DNA from: Anastatus disparis
Lineage: Eukaryota > Arthropoda > Insecta > Hymenoptera > Eupelmidae
Length of the DNA stretch: 64,000 nucleotides
Reading direction: 5' to 3'
Assembly (NCBI GenBank): GCA_017163975.1
Contig: JAFFSR010000015.1
Span: forward strand, 248,001-312,000
How positions within the stretch are numbered: the stretch's first letter is position 1; each line of letters opens with the position of its first letter. This document shows positions 1-10,600 of the stretch, in pieces. The notes under the pieces were generated by a model. It had not been told where the DNA came from and ran no database searches. It saw only the letters and a program-made list of their open reading frames with translations. The translations under genes and the position numbers were made by a program.

Positions 1-127
1 TTTCTTTGCTAAGTCCAGGTGTTGGTGGTCTTTTTGGTTCACTTTTTCTCACAAGTCTTTTTGGTTTAATAGGCGTGGTTTGCATTGTACGGTTAGTTGA
101 ATCCGAAGGAGAAGTTAGAAGTTGCAT
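1..127 (-). CDS. Partial ORF running off the left edge, unknown
   Basis: An ATG on the minus strand at 125-127 opens a frame of 42 codons without a stop up to the window edge. The visible part is rich in Pro, Lys, Arg, Ser and Thr and ends in a Pro-Pro-Thr-Pro-Gly run, as in a disordered basic segment. It lies about 250 bases downstream of the capsid gene on the same strand, so it may be the next Polinton gene. I do not recognise it. The frame is short and could be chance. Confidence 0.3.
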   Translation of the reverse strand, partial: MQLLTSPSDSTNRTMQTTPIKPKRLVRKSEPKRPPTPGLSKE

Positions 128-380
128 TGTACATCCGAATGTATGTTAACTGCTTGAAACTTGAATAACTTTTAACTGCTTAACTCGTGTCTTCAGCTGA
201 ATTTATGTAGAGCACCCTACTTTATTTCGTGTTATATTTACCCTTCCTCCTAATTATTGAAACTTTTCAGTGATGTAATAACCAAAAAAATAGAAAGTTC
301 ATTTTGAAATTTAGTGAAAGTATTATTCACCCATTAAATCGGGAAACTTGTCGTGACATGTTTATTTCAAGTATCATTAT
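128..380. other. Spacer downstream of the capsid gene
   Basis: AT-rich, no coding frame. It contains an imperfect direct repeat: the phrase around 330-365 (cattaaatc, cttgtcgtgac, tttatttcaag) recurs at about 385-427, the second copy overlapping the end of the capsid gene. This looks like a local duplication of the capsid 3' end. Confidence 0.5.
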
Positions 381-1490
381 TTACCCATTAAAATCAATAA
401 TAACTTGTCGTGACGCGTCTATTTCAAGCACGTTATCGTATTCTGCGTAAACTATACAATTTACGAAATTTTCCAGAACTTGATCGAAATGTAATTCTAA
501 ACGGACTGCGCCTGTTTTAACTAAATTCCAATGGGTGTTACAATTAGTCGAAAGATCTGGGGTTAAGTCAAAAGCATATAGACAATAACCATTTGAGTAA
601 GTATCTCTTGAAATAGAGTTTCCTTCATTCATAAAGTGAATTCTTGTCCCACTAAATAAAGTATGATATCCATCAATGAACGTGTCGGGATAATTAGGTT
701 GAATGGGCTTACTAGGAATTTGTATTCCATCGACATTTAAAGCAAGATAATTAAGATTAAAATGTTGAAAGTTAAATGCGTTTTCTTTTCTACTACCATT
801 AAATGCACTATATTATACGTACTAAGTATTATACATACGCATTATACGTACTTTCACATTTTGAGCGTCATGATCTATCAGGCAATAAGCGTCTTTTGAG
901 CGGATGAGTCGTACTTTCATTTCTACACCATTAAGGAGAAATTTTTCTTGATTAAAAACATCACAATGTAAGTGACCTAAAAAATCTAAAATTTTTTCGT
1001 CTTAGACAAAAAGATTACGTTTATCAGCTCCAATATTTTTCGAAAGTAGATTGTTATTATCTTTTCTTTTTACTAATGCGGCATCCATTTCACCAGGGGT
1101 ATCGTCATACCATAATGCTGTAGTTAAATGTTATTTTTTAGCTTCTTCGGAATAATTAAGCAACGTTTCAATATATGCTCGATAAGCGTAAGAATTGCTA
1201 GGTGGTGATACAGTCTTTTGGTTAAAGAATATATCGATTTGATTGAACATACTGTGTAAAAAGTTATTTACAGGTGTAACTAACGTATCATCACCTATAA
1301 GATCTTTTCCTTTTACAAGGCGTACGCTAAGACTAAGCATAGTGTGAGCTAAATCAATGTAATCATCTGAATTTCCTGGTACAACAAATTCTAAATACGA
1401 ATCTTTAGAAATGGTGGTCACAGGTTTGTATTCAACCCATTTTGTTAATTCTATAGCCGTTTGAGTGGGTGGAAGAGTAAATAAATCCAA
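381..1490 (-). pseudogene. Polinton major capsid protein (double jelly-roll), broken
   Basis: The protein would build the icosahedral shell. The N-terminal block (1131-1490, 119 codons, from an ATG) starts MDLFTLPPTQTAIE and includes NSDDYIDLAH and SMFNQIDIFFNQK, the pattern of the arthropod F54H12.2-like capsid family of Polintons. The C-terminal block (381-632) contains YAFDLTPDLS and NCIVYAEYDN and ends in DFNG before the stop. Between them similarity continues, but an in-frame stop sits at about 1000 and a segment of some 60 codons is missing near 790-850. Short tandem copies of a tattatacgtac-like motif lie there, suggesting a slippage-associated deletion. Clearly inactive. It is the last recognisable capsid-block gene on this strand. 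Confidence 0.85.
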
Positions 1491-1650
1491 TTCTGATTTA
1501 GTACATTCCTAAGAATGTGTATGTAAAAATGCCATTTTGAAATTATGCAGGTCCAAAAATATCGGTTACTGAACGTTTCTTATTTTTCTTGTTAATTTTT
1601 TTCTTTTTAGTCTGTTTATTTTTATTATTTTTTCTTGTTTTCCTTTTTCT

Positions 1651-2106
1651 TTACAAAGCTGATGACGAGACACGTTTCACCCAACGTTTAGCTCCCGACT
1701 GATTCTTAAACCTTCTTACACGTTTTTTATAACCAGAACCTTCCATTAAACTTTCTATTTTCTCTTCTGCCTTTCTTTTTAGATTCTTGCTTGATTCACG
1801 TACTCTATTGCGTAGTGCTTCTCTAAAAGGAATATTATGACTACCAACATCATCGATAATGTTAATACCTGATTTAAGGGCTTCTTTTCCAACAGCGCAA
1901 ACACCACGTTTCAAAAAAGAAAGTGCTTTACGAAAAAGTCCTCCAAGAAATCGACCTATACCTCCATGTCCTTTTTGATATGGCGGTTCAACGTAAACAT
2001 GTTGAATACCCCCTTGACCAGCTTGGCTATCGTAATGTTCAATATAATGGTTTATTTTTATTTTATTTAAATTTTGATAGTTAACTTGTCTAAAATGTAG
2101 TGTCAC
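1651..2106 (-). CDS. Small Gly-rich basic Polinton virion protein, core/pVI-like
   Basis: Open frame of 151 codons. The first 17 or so residues (TLHFRQVNYQ) look like the end of the penton protein upstream. The typical body follows: a Gln-Ala-Gly-Gln-Gly-Gly stretch, a Gly-rich amphipathic segment (GIGRFLGGLFRKALSFLKR), then a strongly basic tail with KRKAEEKIE and GSGYKKRVRR. In Polintons a protein of this kind sits between penton and capsid and is compared with adenovirus minor/core proteins that bind DNA or membranes. The two genes read through in one frame here, probably because the normal start of the second has been lost, so a separate start is not obvious. Function is inferred from context. 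Confidence 0.6.
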   Translation of the reverse strand: MTLHFRQVNYQNLNKIKINHYIEHYDSQAGQGGIQHVYVEPPYQKGHGGIGRFLGGLFRKALSFLKRGVCAVGKEALKSGINIIDDVGSHNIPFREALRNRVRESSKNLKRKAEEKIESLMEGSGYKKRVRRFKNQSGAKRWVKRVSSSAL

Positions 2107-2888
2107 GGTGGACGTACCACACTCAAATGGTATGATACGACCGAGATGATCTCTTATATCTATAGTGATTGTTCTGAAACTATTTCTTATGAGAGGTATA
2201 TAATTTACAGGTGTAAAAACTGATATTGATTAGAAGCAAATACATAATCCTTGTAGTTTACAGGTACAATACGTAATAAAGTTGTTTGTACGTCACCTAC
2301 AATACAAGGTTCACATACATCTGAGTAAATAAATAATTGTCTAGGTAATGCGTTAAAAATATTTGCTGGTCGAGTAGCAAGGGGTTCGTGTAAATCAATG
2401 TTTAAATATCCTTCTATTTCAGCAAAGCCTAAAATATCCCAAACTGCTCGGCTCATTTTTATAAAGTGATACATTTTCCTGAATCACATGTCTTTTTAAC
2501 GTATACGTAAGTGTTGTTATGTTCTATTGACAATTTAAATGATATATGTGTTTCACTTAATGCATTATTTATTTTCTCTGAAAATTCCGATATATCGGAA
2601 TATATACCATAAGGAATTGTAACTGTTTTATATTCTATATCGACAAGGTGATTTACTGATTTATCCCTTAAGAGAGGCGGTTAAACAGATGAAACTTTCA
2701 TTACTCTTTCTTTTTTTTCTTAAATGTAAGAATCAGCGTGGAAAATGAATTTCTGTGACACCAACTTCCCCAGATCCTCGTAAATTAATTTCTTGAGGTA
2801 ATTTTGTAGTATAACAAGATGTAGTGTTGTTAGGAAAAACACTCATACTACTATTACCAGGTAGTATCATATAAAATTGTGTTTTCAT
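2050..2888 (-). pseudogene. Polinton penton (single jelly-roll minor capsid), broken
   Basis: Starts at an ATG (2886-2888) that lies only two bases past the integrase stop. The first 50 codons (MKTQFYMILPGNSS, later EVGVTEIHFP) match the start of the single jelly-roll penton family. A stop follows at about 2738, then the frame resumes (2475-2690) and continues into the 2205-2474 block with RPANIFNALPRQLFIYSDVC and GDVQTTLLRIVP, which is diagnostic. A frameshift near 2205 separates this from the C-terminal part (2107-2200) that runs into TLHFR. The penton plugs the five-fold vertices. At least two frame breaks make the copy inactive. Confidence 0.8.
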
Positions 2889-2890
2889 GT

Positions 2891-3964
2891 TTATATATTT
2901 TTTATATCTTTAGCTGACACCCAAGAATTAAATTTACTAGGATATCCGACCTAACTTACAAAATATTTTTTTCTACGGCCTGAACCACTTGTTTTTATTA
3001 TTTTATCAATTTTATATTCGGAATTTCTGATATCTTTTAGAATAACGTTAAGTTCTTCTTCGTAAAAAATACCGTCTATAGATTTACAATCGAGATCTTC
3101 TATTTCATACACAGGTGGTTTTCTATGTTTTAAGACTCTAGTTATTTTAAGAATATCTTCCGACCAATTTGCTAAATAACCATTCTCGAAGGTACCTTTG
3201 GTCCGACTAATACGAACAAAGTCACCTTCCGAGTATTTAGCTTCTCTATTACCTGTTTTATATCTGGAATCCATATTTTTCTTTGCAACATCTGCATTAA
3301 ATATCGTCACTGCTGCAGGCGCCATCTTTATTGTTGAATGATATGAGTTATTGTAACTATTTACAAGTTGAGGTAAAATATCTACGTAACGTTTAGAATT
3401 TTGATGTGTAAAATATCACCACATTTTTTCCTTTAAGGTACGGTTAAATCTTCCGACAATAGCTGCTTTTACATCGGGATTACGTGCAACACGATGTATA
3501 ATATTATTGAATTTTAGAAATTTTTGCATTTTTAGTCCTATGAATTCTTTTTCCTTGTCAGTTTGAAACATTTTAGGAATTCTTTTATGTTTATTTGAAA
3601 GAATTTTCTTAATGGCGTCGGTGACTTGTGAACATGATTTATACTTCAAGGGTAACACCCATGCATATTTGATGAGAACATCAATGACTGCTAGTAAGTA
3701 TGAAAATCTATCATTATAAGATCTTAAGGATTCTAGGTCAATTAAATCGCCTTCCCATACAGAGTTCATTTCAGCAACATTGCAATAAAGACGAGGAAAT
3801 TTTCTATGAACAGGCTTGTGTAATGTATAAGCATCTTGTGCTTGCAGTCACTTGTAGGTATTTTTTTTATCAACTATGTTTTTAGTTCTATTTACAAGTC
3901 GACGCGCTCCAGCATAACCAACGTCATAATATATTTTGTTAAGTAATTGTTCATCAGGATCCAT
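2891..3964 (-). pseudogene. Polinton integrase (rve) with C-terminal chromodomain, broken
   Basis: Retroviral-type integrase that would insert the element. Reads from an ATG at 3962-3964. The DDE core (about 3416-3780) shows the first Asp in WEGDLIDLES and the second in FQTDKEKEFIG. The position of the catalytic Glu, just before RFNRTLKEKMW, is Gly in this copy, so catalysis should be lost. There is an in-frame TGA in the N-terminal part (about 3848), a stop and frameshift after KEKMW, and a further in-frame TAG at about 2952 within the chromodomain (EYKIDKIIK, then VGYPSKFNSWV). The chromodomain would bind methylated histone H3 and guide targeting. The gene abuts the penton by two bases. Confidence 0.88.
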
Positions 3965-3976
3965 GATTTTATTTAT

Positions 3977-5083
3977 TTAAAATAAAAAACTCAACCAGCC
4001 ACCGCCCTTTCGCCCTGTTTCTGTTTTTCTTTTAAAACGTTTCTTTCTGTTCAGAGTAGTCCATGAATCATCGTCCCCACTAATCATTTCTTTATTTATT
4101 ACTGTAGCATCGTCATATGTATCATTTTCTATTGACAAATTTTTATTTTTATTTTTAGGCATAGGTGTATGTCTTTTTGGATTATGTAATAACGAATTAT
4201 TAAAACTTGTTTGTGGTGTTGCTAAAGATCTATTACTATAATTTACTGCATGTTCAAATTTTTGTCCTTCTTTGTAAAAAGCTAAATTACCAATACATTC
4301 TAATGGTATACCTACATCTCGTAAAAACCACGCAAAATGCTCACGATCTGTAGCTTTTACATCTTTTCTACTATGGACAGCATCGTTAATTAAATCTACT
4401 ATATTAGAACCTTCGAGAATAGGTCCATTTATTGAAACGAAGCGGTCATTCCATGTGATTCTTGAAGAAATATTAGGACTTTTCAAAAATTGAACCATCA
4501 ATACAGTCTTACGTCTATATGTTACAGGCACAGATGATATTATTATTTCAAAATTTATTCCATTTTCTAACTCTTATTCATTTTTTTTAACATTATCTAA
4601 ACTTTTTTTCAAATCATCTAAAAAATATAAATATCATTGTAAAACTTGTTGATACTTTGACCATTTTGTACGCTTATCAGTTTCTTGCGAGTTTAAGATA
4701 TCACTCATTTCTATGTCTAATCTTGTAAGATGACTGCCTGGTGTTTTAAAAGTATTTTTGACACTCCGTGCGAGAAGCTCGATTTCACGCACGCTGTACA
4801 AAGTGACACGTGCGAAAATGGAGCTTCTCACACGTCGTGTCAAAAAATAGTGTTCGATACTCGTGCGAGAAAGTGATTTCTTACTCGTGTGACCTTTTCA
4901 CCCTCGCTTCGCTCGGGCGCAAACCGCCACACGAATAAAAAATCACTTTATCGCACTAGTACCGAAATATACTATTTTTTTATCAGACTCAACATTTTGC
5001 GACGAGTCCTCGGGAACGTTTGTATGAAGAAGTTTTTGTATACTGTCTTGAGGCACTAGAACCATTTTACGTGCATGCTGCAT
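3977..5083 (-). pseudogene. Conserved Polinton protein of unknown function, interrupted
   Basis: Starts at an ATG (5081-5083) with MQHARKMVLVPQDSI. The middle block (4634-4757) contains LTRLDIEMSDILNS. The C-terminal block (3977-4531) contains RITWNDRFVSINGP and GSNIVDLINDAVHSRK, then a disordered Asn/Lys-rich linker and a Trp-containing basic tail. I recognise this domain order as a protein that recurs next to Polinton ATPase and integrase genes in insects, but no biochemical role is known to me. About 220 bases of hairpin DNA (4758-4978) are inserted after the N-terminal block, and there is a frame break near 4540-4630. The gene lies between the integrase and the small hydrophobic gene on one strand. 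Confidence 0.65.
4758..4978. repeat. Two adjacent GC-tipped hairpins inserted in a Polinton gene
   Basis: Two stem-loops side by side. The first (4760-4841) begins gacactccgtgcgagaagct and closes with its approximate complement. The second (4847-4975) has stem ends atagt and actat and the tip ccctcgcttcgctcggg. Both are far richer in GC than the surroundings and interrupt the reading frame of the conserved Polinton gene. They resemble the hairpins at 40,544, 47,447, 55,251 and 55,795. Confidence 0.7.
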
Positions 5084-5090
5084 TTTTAAA

Positions 5091-5846
5091 TTAAGAACGG
5101 GCGGGGATAAGAGCTGATATTATAGTTCCTAATACAGGTACACTTGGCGGAAAGGATATTTTTCCGAATGTGTACCTCAAATGGCAGCGCCGCATATTTT
5201 ACCACAGACATAAGGAAACTTCGAATTATGCATTGAGTTTCGCATCATGATTATTTTGTTTTTTCTGATAGGTTATTCATACAAAATTCAAATGATAACA
5301 ATTTAAATTTTATTGCTCATATAATTTAAATTCACAATATTAAATTCTATATGATTATTGAACTAAGAAATGAAAATTTTATTTATTAAAATAATAATTC
5401 GAATCATGAAAAAAGAATGTAATATTGTTTGTTTACTAAAATTATGTCATTAAGTAATGAGTAACGATGATGCGAAATTTGCTCTATAATTTGGAATTTT
5501 CTTATGCCTGTGGTAAAATATGCGATGTTGCCATTTGAGGTTAACATTCGGAAAAATATCCTTTCCGCCAAGTGTACAAGTAAAGCTGTTAAGAAACCAT
5601 CAGCTTCTGTACAATTAGACGTTTCTTGCTTTTCCACGATTTAGAGTCCCAATTGCTTAAATTTCTCAGAATTTTTTCATGTTTAACTAACTTTTGTTTC
5701 TGAGAAAGTGTTAAATGTACAGTACCTTTTAAAGTATTCAAAGCACACTCACAAATACCTTCAACTATTTTACGATCAGCAAGTTTTAAAATAGCTTTGC
5801 GTTGTTCTTTATTTAAATGATAAAGGGCGTGTAAAGCATGTGCCAT
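5091..5846 (-). pseudogene. Small basic/hydrophobic Polinton core protein split by a MITE
   Basis: Starts at the ATG at 5844-5846 (MAHALHALYHLNKEQRKAIL) and runs 80 or so codons with a CECALNTLKG block and basic KSKKRLIVQ. A one-base frame change at about 5605 is followed by GFLTALL in the next frame. The last residues (VLGTIISALIP, stop at 5091-5093) lie on the far side of a 434-bp transposon. The small size, basic body and hydrophobic C-terminus fit the adenovirus-core-like small proteins of Polintons; the role in the virion is inferred. It sits about 40 bases downstream of the ATPase on the same strand. Confidence 0.65.
5141..5574. mobile_element. 434-bp MITE with 45-bp inverted repeats, TA duplication
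   Basis: The ends begin cacttggcggaaaggatatt and close with the reverse complement at 5530-5574; the match extends about 45 bases with one or two differences. Both ends are flanked by TA (5139-5140 and 5575-5576), the duplication typical of Tc1/mariner-type elements. The interior is AT-rich and non-coding. Removing it reconnects the hydrophobic gene in frame apart from the older one-base change, which shows the exact insertion site. Confidence 0.85.
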
Positions 5847-5884
5847 TTTAATATCGAGCGATTTTTTTTATCTTACCGCAGCCA

Positions 5885-6559
5885 TTATACACATAACACT
5901 GAAAGATTATCACCCGTGACACCTCTCTTTATATCTCGTGGAACGTGCACGTAGTGGTGTGTATCATCAGGATATATGTTAGTCCGTACTCTGCAGGTTT
6001 CTTTTGTGCTTTGTTTTAAATCTAACAACAAATAACCATGTGCTACATTTGTAGCATCGTAATAAGCCTCTTGTAAAAATTTTGAATTTTCTGGATAAAC
6101 GTGACGTGCTAAATGTTGTATTTGTGCACAGTCTCTAGGATTTTTAAAAATTATAATATAGTTTGAATTTAATGAAATATCTCGCTGTTTAGGCCCTTGA
6201 TGAAACAAATGTTGTGTAATAAAAATCACGCTTATATTTTTATGGTGACTGCCTTCTGTAAATAAATCAGCAACTACATTATTAGAAGATTCCCGCATCA
6301 GATCGTCGATGACAACTAATTTTGGTCGAGGGTCAGACGCAAAATCTTCATTTTGAGGTAAACCTTCATGGAATTCAACATCTTTACCGTATTCTAAATA
6401 ACCATCTTGCCATTCGGAATAATATAGCATTTTTCGAGCAAAAGTCGTGTCGGACATACTGTCAATAAACCGAAAAAATTTTTTTACAAAATGCGTCTTA
6501 CCACAACCTGTCGGACCACAAATCATAGAGGTCCATGGGTGTTTCCAAGCTAATGTCAT
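5885..6559 (-). CDS. Polinton DNA-packaging ATPase (FtsK/HerA-like), intact frame
   Basis: A full-length 224-residue frame from ATG to stop. Walker A is GPTGCGKT at residues 15-22; the hydrophobic strand ending in two Asp (LVVIDDLM) at 81-88 is Walker B; FITQHLF (about 113-119) and FKNPRD (about 139-143) fit the sensor region. The length matches the packaging ATPases of Polintons, which pump DNA into capsids and belong to the FtsK-HerA group. It lies between the small hydrophobic gene and an unknown gene. It is the only recognisable gene of the element without a lesion, possibly because it is short. Whether it is expressed cannot be told. Confidence 0.88.
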   Translation of the reverse strand: MTLAWKHPWTSMICGPTGCGKTHFVKKFFRFIDSMSDTTFARKMLYYSEWQDGYLEYGKDVEFHEGLPQNEDFASDPRPKLVVIDDLMRESSNNVVADLFTEGSHHKNISVIFITQHLFHQGPKQRDISLNSNYIIIFKNPRDCAQIQHLARHVYPENSKFLQEAYYDATNVAHGYLLLDLKQSTKETCRVRTNIYPDDTHHYVHVPRDIKRGVTGDNLSVLCV

Positions 6560-7104
6560 TTTTATTCTTATTATTATTATTATTTTTTTTTTTTCAAATT
6601 AGTAATCAATTTTTGCGGTAGGGACCCCGGCGCGTGCTCGCGGTACGTACGAGATTAGCTAATATTCGTACGTACACTCCGGAAGATTCTAGAATAATGA
6701 GTTTGGAAATCTAGATTTACATATATATATAAGCTAATATACAGCACGCGATCCGTTGTTAGCTAAAATAGTTCATGTCAGCTTATTCGTACAAGTGTAA
6801 TTTCAATATGAATTATTATAATTTTAATTTACAAAATTTACTGTTTAATGATACCATAATTATTATTATTCATTTATTTTCTGTAAAATGTTTCAAAGTA
6901 AGTGAATAGGAGCGTGGGGAAGGTTAGTAATGATTCAAATTATTATCTTCGGTACATATACATATATATATATTATTTGAAAAAAAATTTATTTATTTTA
7001 AAAATCAAATACAATTTAATATTAATGTTAAAAGCCTATCAGACAAATACACATTACAACTTAATACTAGTTGATTTTTCAAAGCCATTGTTTTAATAAT
7101 ATCG
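6560..7104. other. Non-coding spacer with a short palindrome
   Basis: AT-rich spacer. Around 6,630-6,680 lies a GC-rich patch (gaccccggcgcgtgctcgcg) followed by an inverted pair of gtacgtac about 30 bases apart. The (ta)n tract at 6,720-6,735 and runs of A and T fill the rest. Open frames here show no family resemblance. Confidence 0.5.
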
Positions 7105-7640
7105 TTACCTCACTTTGAAATCGTTGTTGGGTAAGAATATATAACTATCGTCGTTAATGTGAATAGGACAAACTGGATTCTCTGTGTAATCCTGGAATTT
7201 TCTTAGATTTGAAATTGTGAAACATAAAGATAGTATTTCTCTATACAAAAAAAAATTTAAAAGATTCTTAGCGCTAATGTTTGTGGCCGTGTAAACTTCC
7301 TCGTAATTTACTTCCTTAGTAATTTTACCCTTATCTTCACATTTAAAATCATCGCAAACTGCACATTTTTCCAACTCATACAAAAACAGAATCTGTACAG
7401 ATAATTGCACTCTACATACTCTTACATATCTTTCTAAAACCTTTTTCATTTTATTAAATTCTTCTTCACTATTTTTGTCTTTTTTTAAAACTAGTAAATC
7501 GTGAAACACTCGGTGTAACGCTAATCCTTCTAAAGATTTTTTATAATCGGGGAAAAACTTACAATTGTGAATATTACAATTTTCGCAATTTTTGCATTTT
7601 AAAAATCGTTGCTGTTCAACGCTCCGTGCTAAACATACTG
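7105..7640 (-). CDS. Unknown Cys-rich protein between polymerase and ATPase genes
   Basis: A frame without stops runs from about 7640 to the TGA/TAA near 7105. The first 40 residues contain a Cys cluster (CKNCENCNIHNC, at about 7560-7605) that could bind a metal; a second pair (CAVCDDFKC) lies near 7,340-7,370. The rest is Lys/Glu-rich and ends in NDFKVR. No ATG precedes the Cys cluster in frame; an internal ATG at 7507-7509 gives 134 residues. The sequence tttattttcag just upstream could be a splice acceptor. Position within the Polinton suggests an element gene, but I do not recognise the family. Confidence 0.45.
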
Positions 7641-7687
7641 AAAATAAATATTAAAATAATAAAATTAAAACATTGTATTTATTATTA

Positions 7688-10600
7688 TTATTTATTATCA
7701 GCATAATTTTCTTTACATATTTTTTTGTATCCATACGGATAGGATGTACATTCATTTACGTTTTTTCTTTTGAAACTATTTACACGGCAAGTTTTAGAAA
7801 CTTGTTTTGTGACGACGTCGTGTAATGCAGTTCGCCGAATAACTGTAAAAGAATGAACTATTCTATTCTTATTTTTTAAAACCAAAGATTTTATTTGTTT
7901 ATGATTTATGAGTTTTTCTGTAGAACTGTTGTGGGTTATCCCTTTAACCTTGCAAATCTCATGCGTTGTATCGTCATCCCTTTTTACGATATAAGAATAA
8001 AATTTTGGCCCCACCGAACAAAAAGACGTTATGTAACTATTTTCGCCGTAACCCCCTAGCTCGTTTGTCATATCACCTAAGAGTCTTCCAGTGGGAACTT
8101 TGTACTCATTAGGTGTATTTCTGTTAATATATATACACGATTCGGTGTCGTAATACAAAACCCGTTCTCCTAATTTTTGCTAGTACGTGTACAATTTTAA
8201 TCGCCCTTGAGCTGTAGTATATGCGGCTATAGCTACGTTTGTCATGATGTTGGGTTTGTATTCGTTTTCTTTGAACCGCCAAGTAATGTAAAAAGCTTCT
8301 TGATTAATCGGCAATATATTTTTCAATTCTTTATCAGAGCTACCAACGATTTCGCTTAATTTTTGACCGTTATTAATAATTTCCGTAGAACCTAAGTTAT
8401 CTTGCTGCCCAAATTTACCTCAAAATGAATTTAAGCAAAGTTTCGCGAAAAAACGTAACCCTGGATTTTTTTAAATTTTATTCTTATCCAACACCATGTT
8501 TTTTTTTCTTCATATTCTTTAATATACGCGGCACGGGCTTGTTCGTTTTCGCAATTAGAAGACCAGCCGCTAGCCTGTTGTTTTATTTTCAAAAAAGTAT
8601 TAATATACTCTGTAAAAAGACCCCCTTGTTTATGTTTCGAATTATATTGAACCGTTTTATACTGCAAATTTTCTTAAATAGCAGTTATTTGATAACCTAA
8701 TTCAACGGCTTTTTTAACTTCGTCCGATACCCAAGTACCCGTGAACTCTCTATTCACGATATTTTCATGTTGAAAGTCGTTACTGTTTAATTCTTCGCAG
8801 CATGCTCGACATAGAGGAAACATTAACCTTTTATGCATACAGACAGGTAACACTGGTAAATATAATGCCCGAGGAGGGAGAACCCGACATTCGATAAGAC
8901 CCTCTACATTATCAAATAATTTCCCGGTCAACATATGACATTTTTCACCGATATAAATTTCAGTATGTCCAACCGGAAATTTTCCAATTTCACAAACTTA
9001 GGGATATAATGAACAAATATCTACATAATCTATCGTTTCTTCCTCTTTAATTTCTGCAAAAGAAACAGTGTTTTCTGTTCATCCACCGTAAAAAGCATCT
9101 CGCGGGTTTAAAACGTCATTTAACAACAAAGGGTCATTAATTCAACTTTGTTTTAACTCTATATTATCACGTTTTAATTTTAGAAATTGGCATCCCCAAA
9201 TTTCAGTCAAAACATAACCTCGTTTTCTTATAAGTTCCGATACTTTAACAGTATTTTGGTAACGCTCCTCATAAGTATCACCATAAGCTTCTAATTTTTC
9301 AACACGTTTCTCACCCTGATAGCACGTTAAGCAGCCATGCCAAAAACACCCGTGATACTGGTAAACATATTTGACTCTATTTTCAGCATCTTCAAAATAA
9401 CCGCTAACTAAAATATTTTCTGGTAATCTAAATTCCGCGCCTTTAACAACATGAATTATATCAAGACCTGTTTCTATTTCATTAGAAATCAGCCATTCTA
9501 ACGCTTCACGCGAGTGTGTATTTTTTTACAATACCCGCCGGGTGGTATTATACCGATTACATCAGGTTCAAAGAAATTTTTCCTAAAAATACGCGAACAA
9601 GCACTAGCAATCGTGGTAGCTTCGCTGAAAGGACATATATTCCTGAGTTCCAAAAAACTTTTTCTAAATAAGGAGCAAGCCATTCTTAAAATGTCAACAT
9701 CGCTCTTACAATATTTTAAAATTTCCTTCTCAAAATTGAATTCGTAATTCTGTAAAGTCATTGACTCATGCCATTCGTAAAATATTTTCTTATCGGAAAC
9801 ACTCATTTATTTCGGACATATGAAATTCTGCGACTGGCATGGGGTCTATGTACTTTTCATTTTCTTTCGTATTGAATAAATGAGGAAAAGTACCCTTTAC
9901 TACACTAGCTTCGAAACCGAAAACATTTGGTAAAGCTGAGAGTCGCATATGAAAATAATTTAAACTATCTATAAACTTTACGCGATTATTGAGGTTCGTA
10001 AGCATTATGCTTGTACCACTCATGACAACTTGCGGCGTTATCTTTGTATTCTCTACTAAATATTTTAAAATAAATTGCCCATCATAACTCTTGCTATTAT
10101 GCGCGATACAAATTAGCGTTCTAATACTTTTAGGCCTCGTCCGGTCGTGTTTTAATATAAAATTTATAAAATCTTTTACAACGTTATTTTTAAAAATTAA
10201 CGTCTCCCCACCACCACAAAATGAACACGATGTATCCATTGACGAATCAATATATCTTTCACAACACAATTGTGCAACACACAAATTGACTTCATGCATG
10301 AATGTATCATTCTTACTACCTACTTGTTTATTTTGGGTGGCTTCGAAATCATAAAATAAAAACGCGTAATTAGGATTTTCGTTAGACTCTGATTTTTTTT
10401 AACAACCGAGATAAAACAATTATGGTTATAAGGACGCGTACATACACAAGTAGCACAGTAATAACTACCACATGTATGCTTCCCATATTCTACAGAAATA
10501 ATTTTTCGCACGAACTGCATTTTTTTACAGCGTCACAAACTGCTAAATTCTTTTTATATGAATCTTTTTTCTTATGGTTCTCAAAGCATGTTTGCCCATA

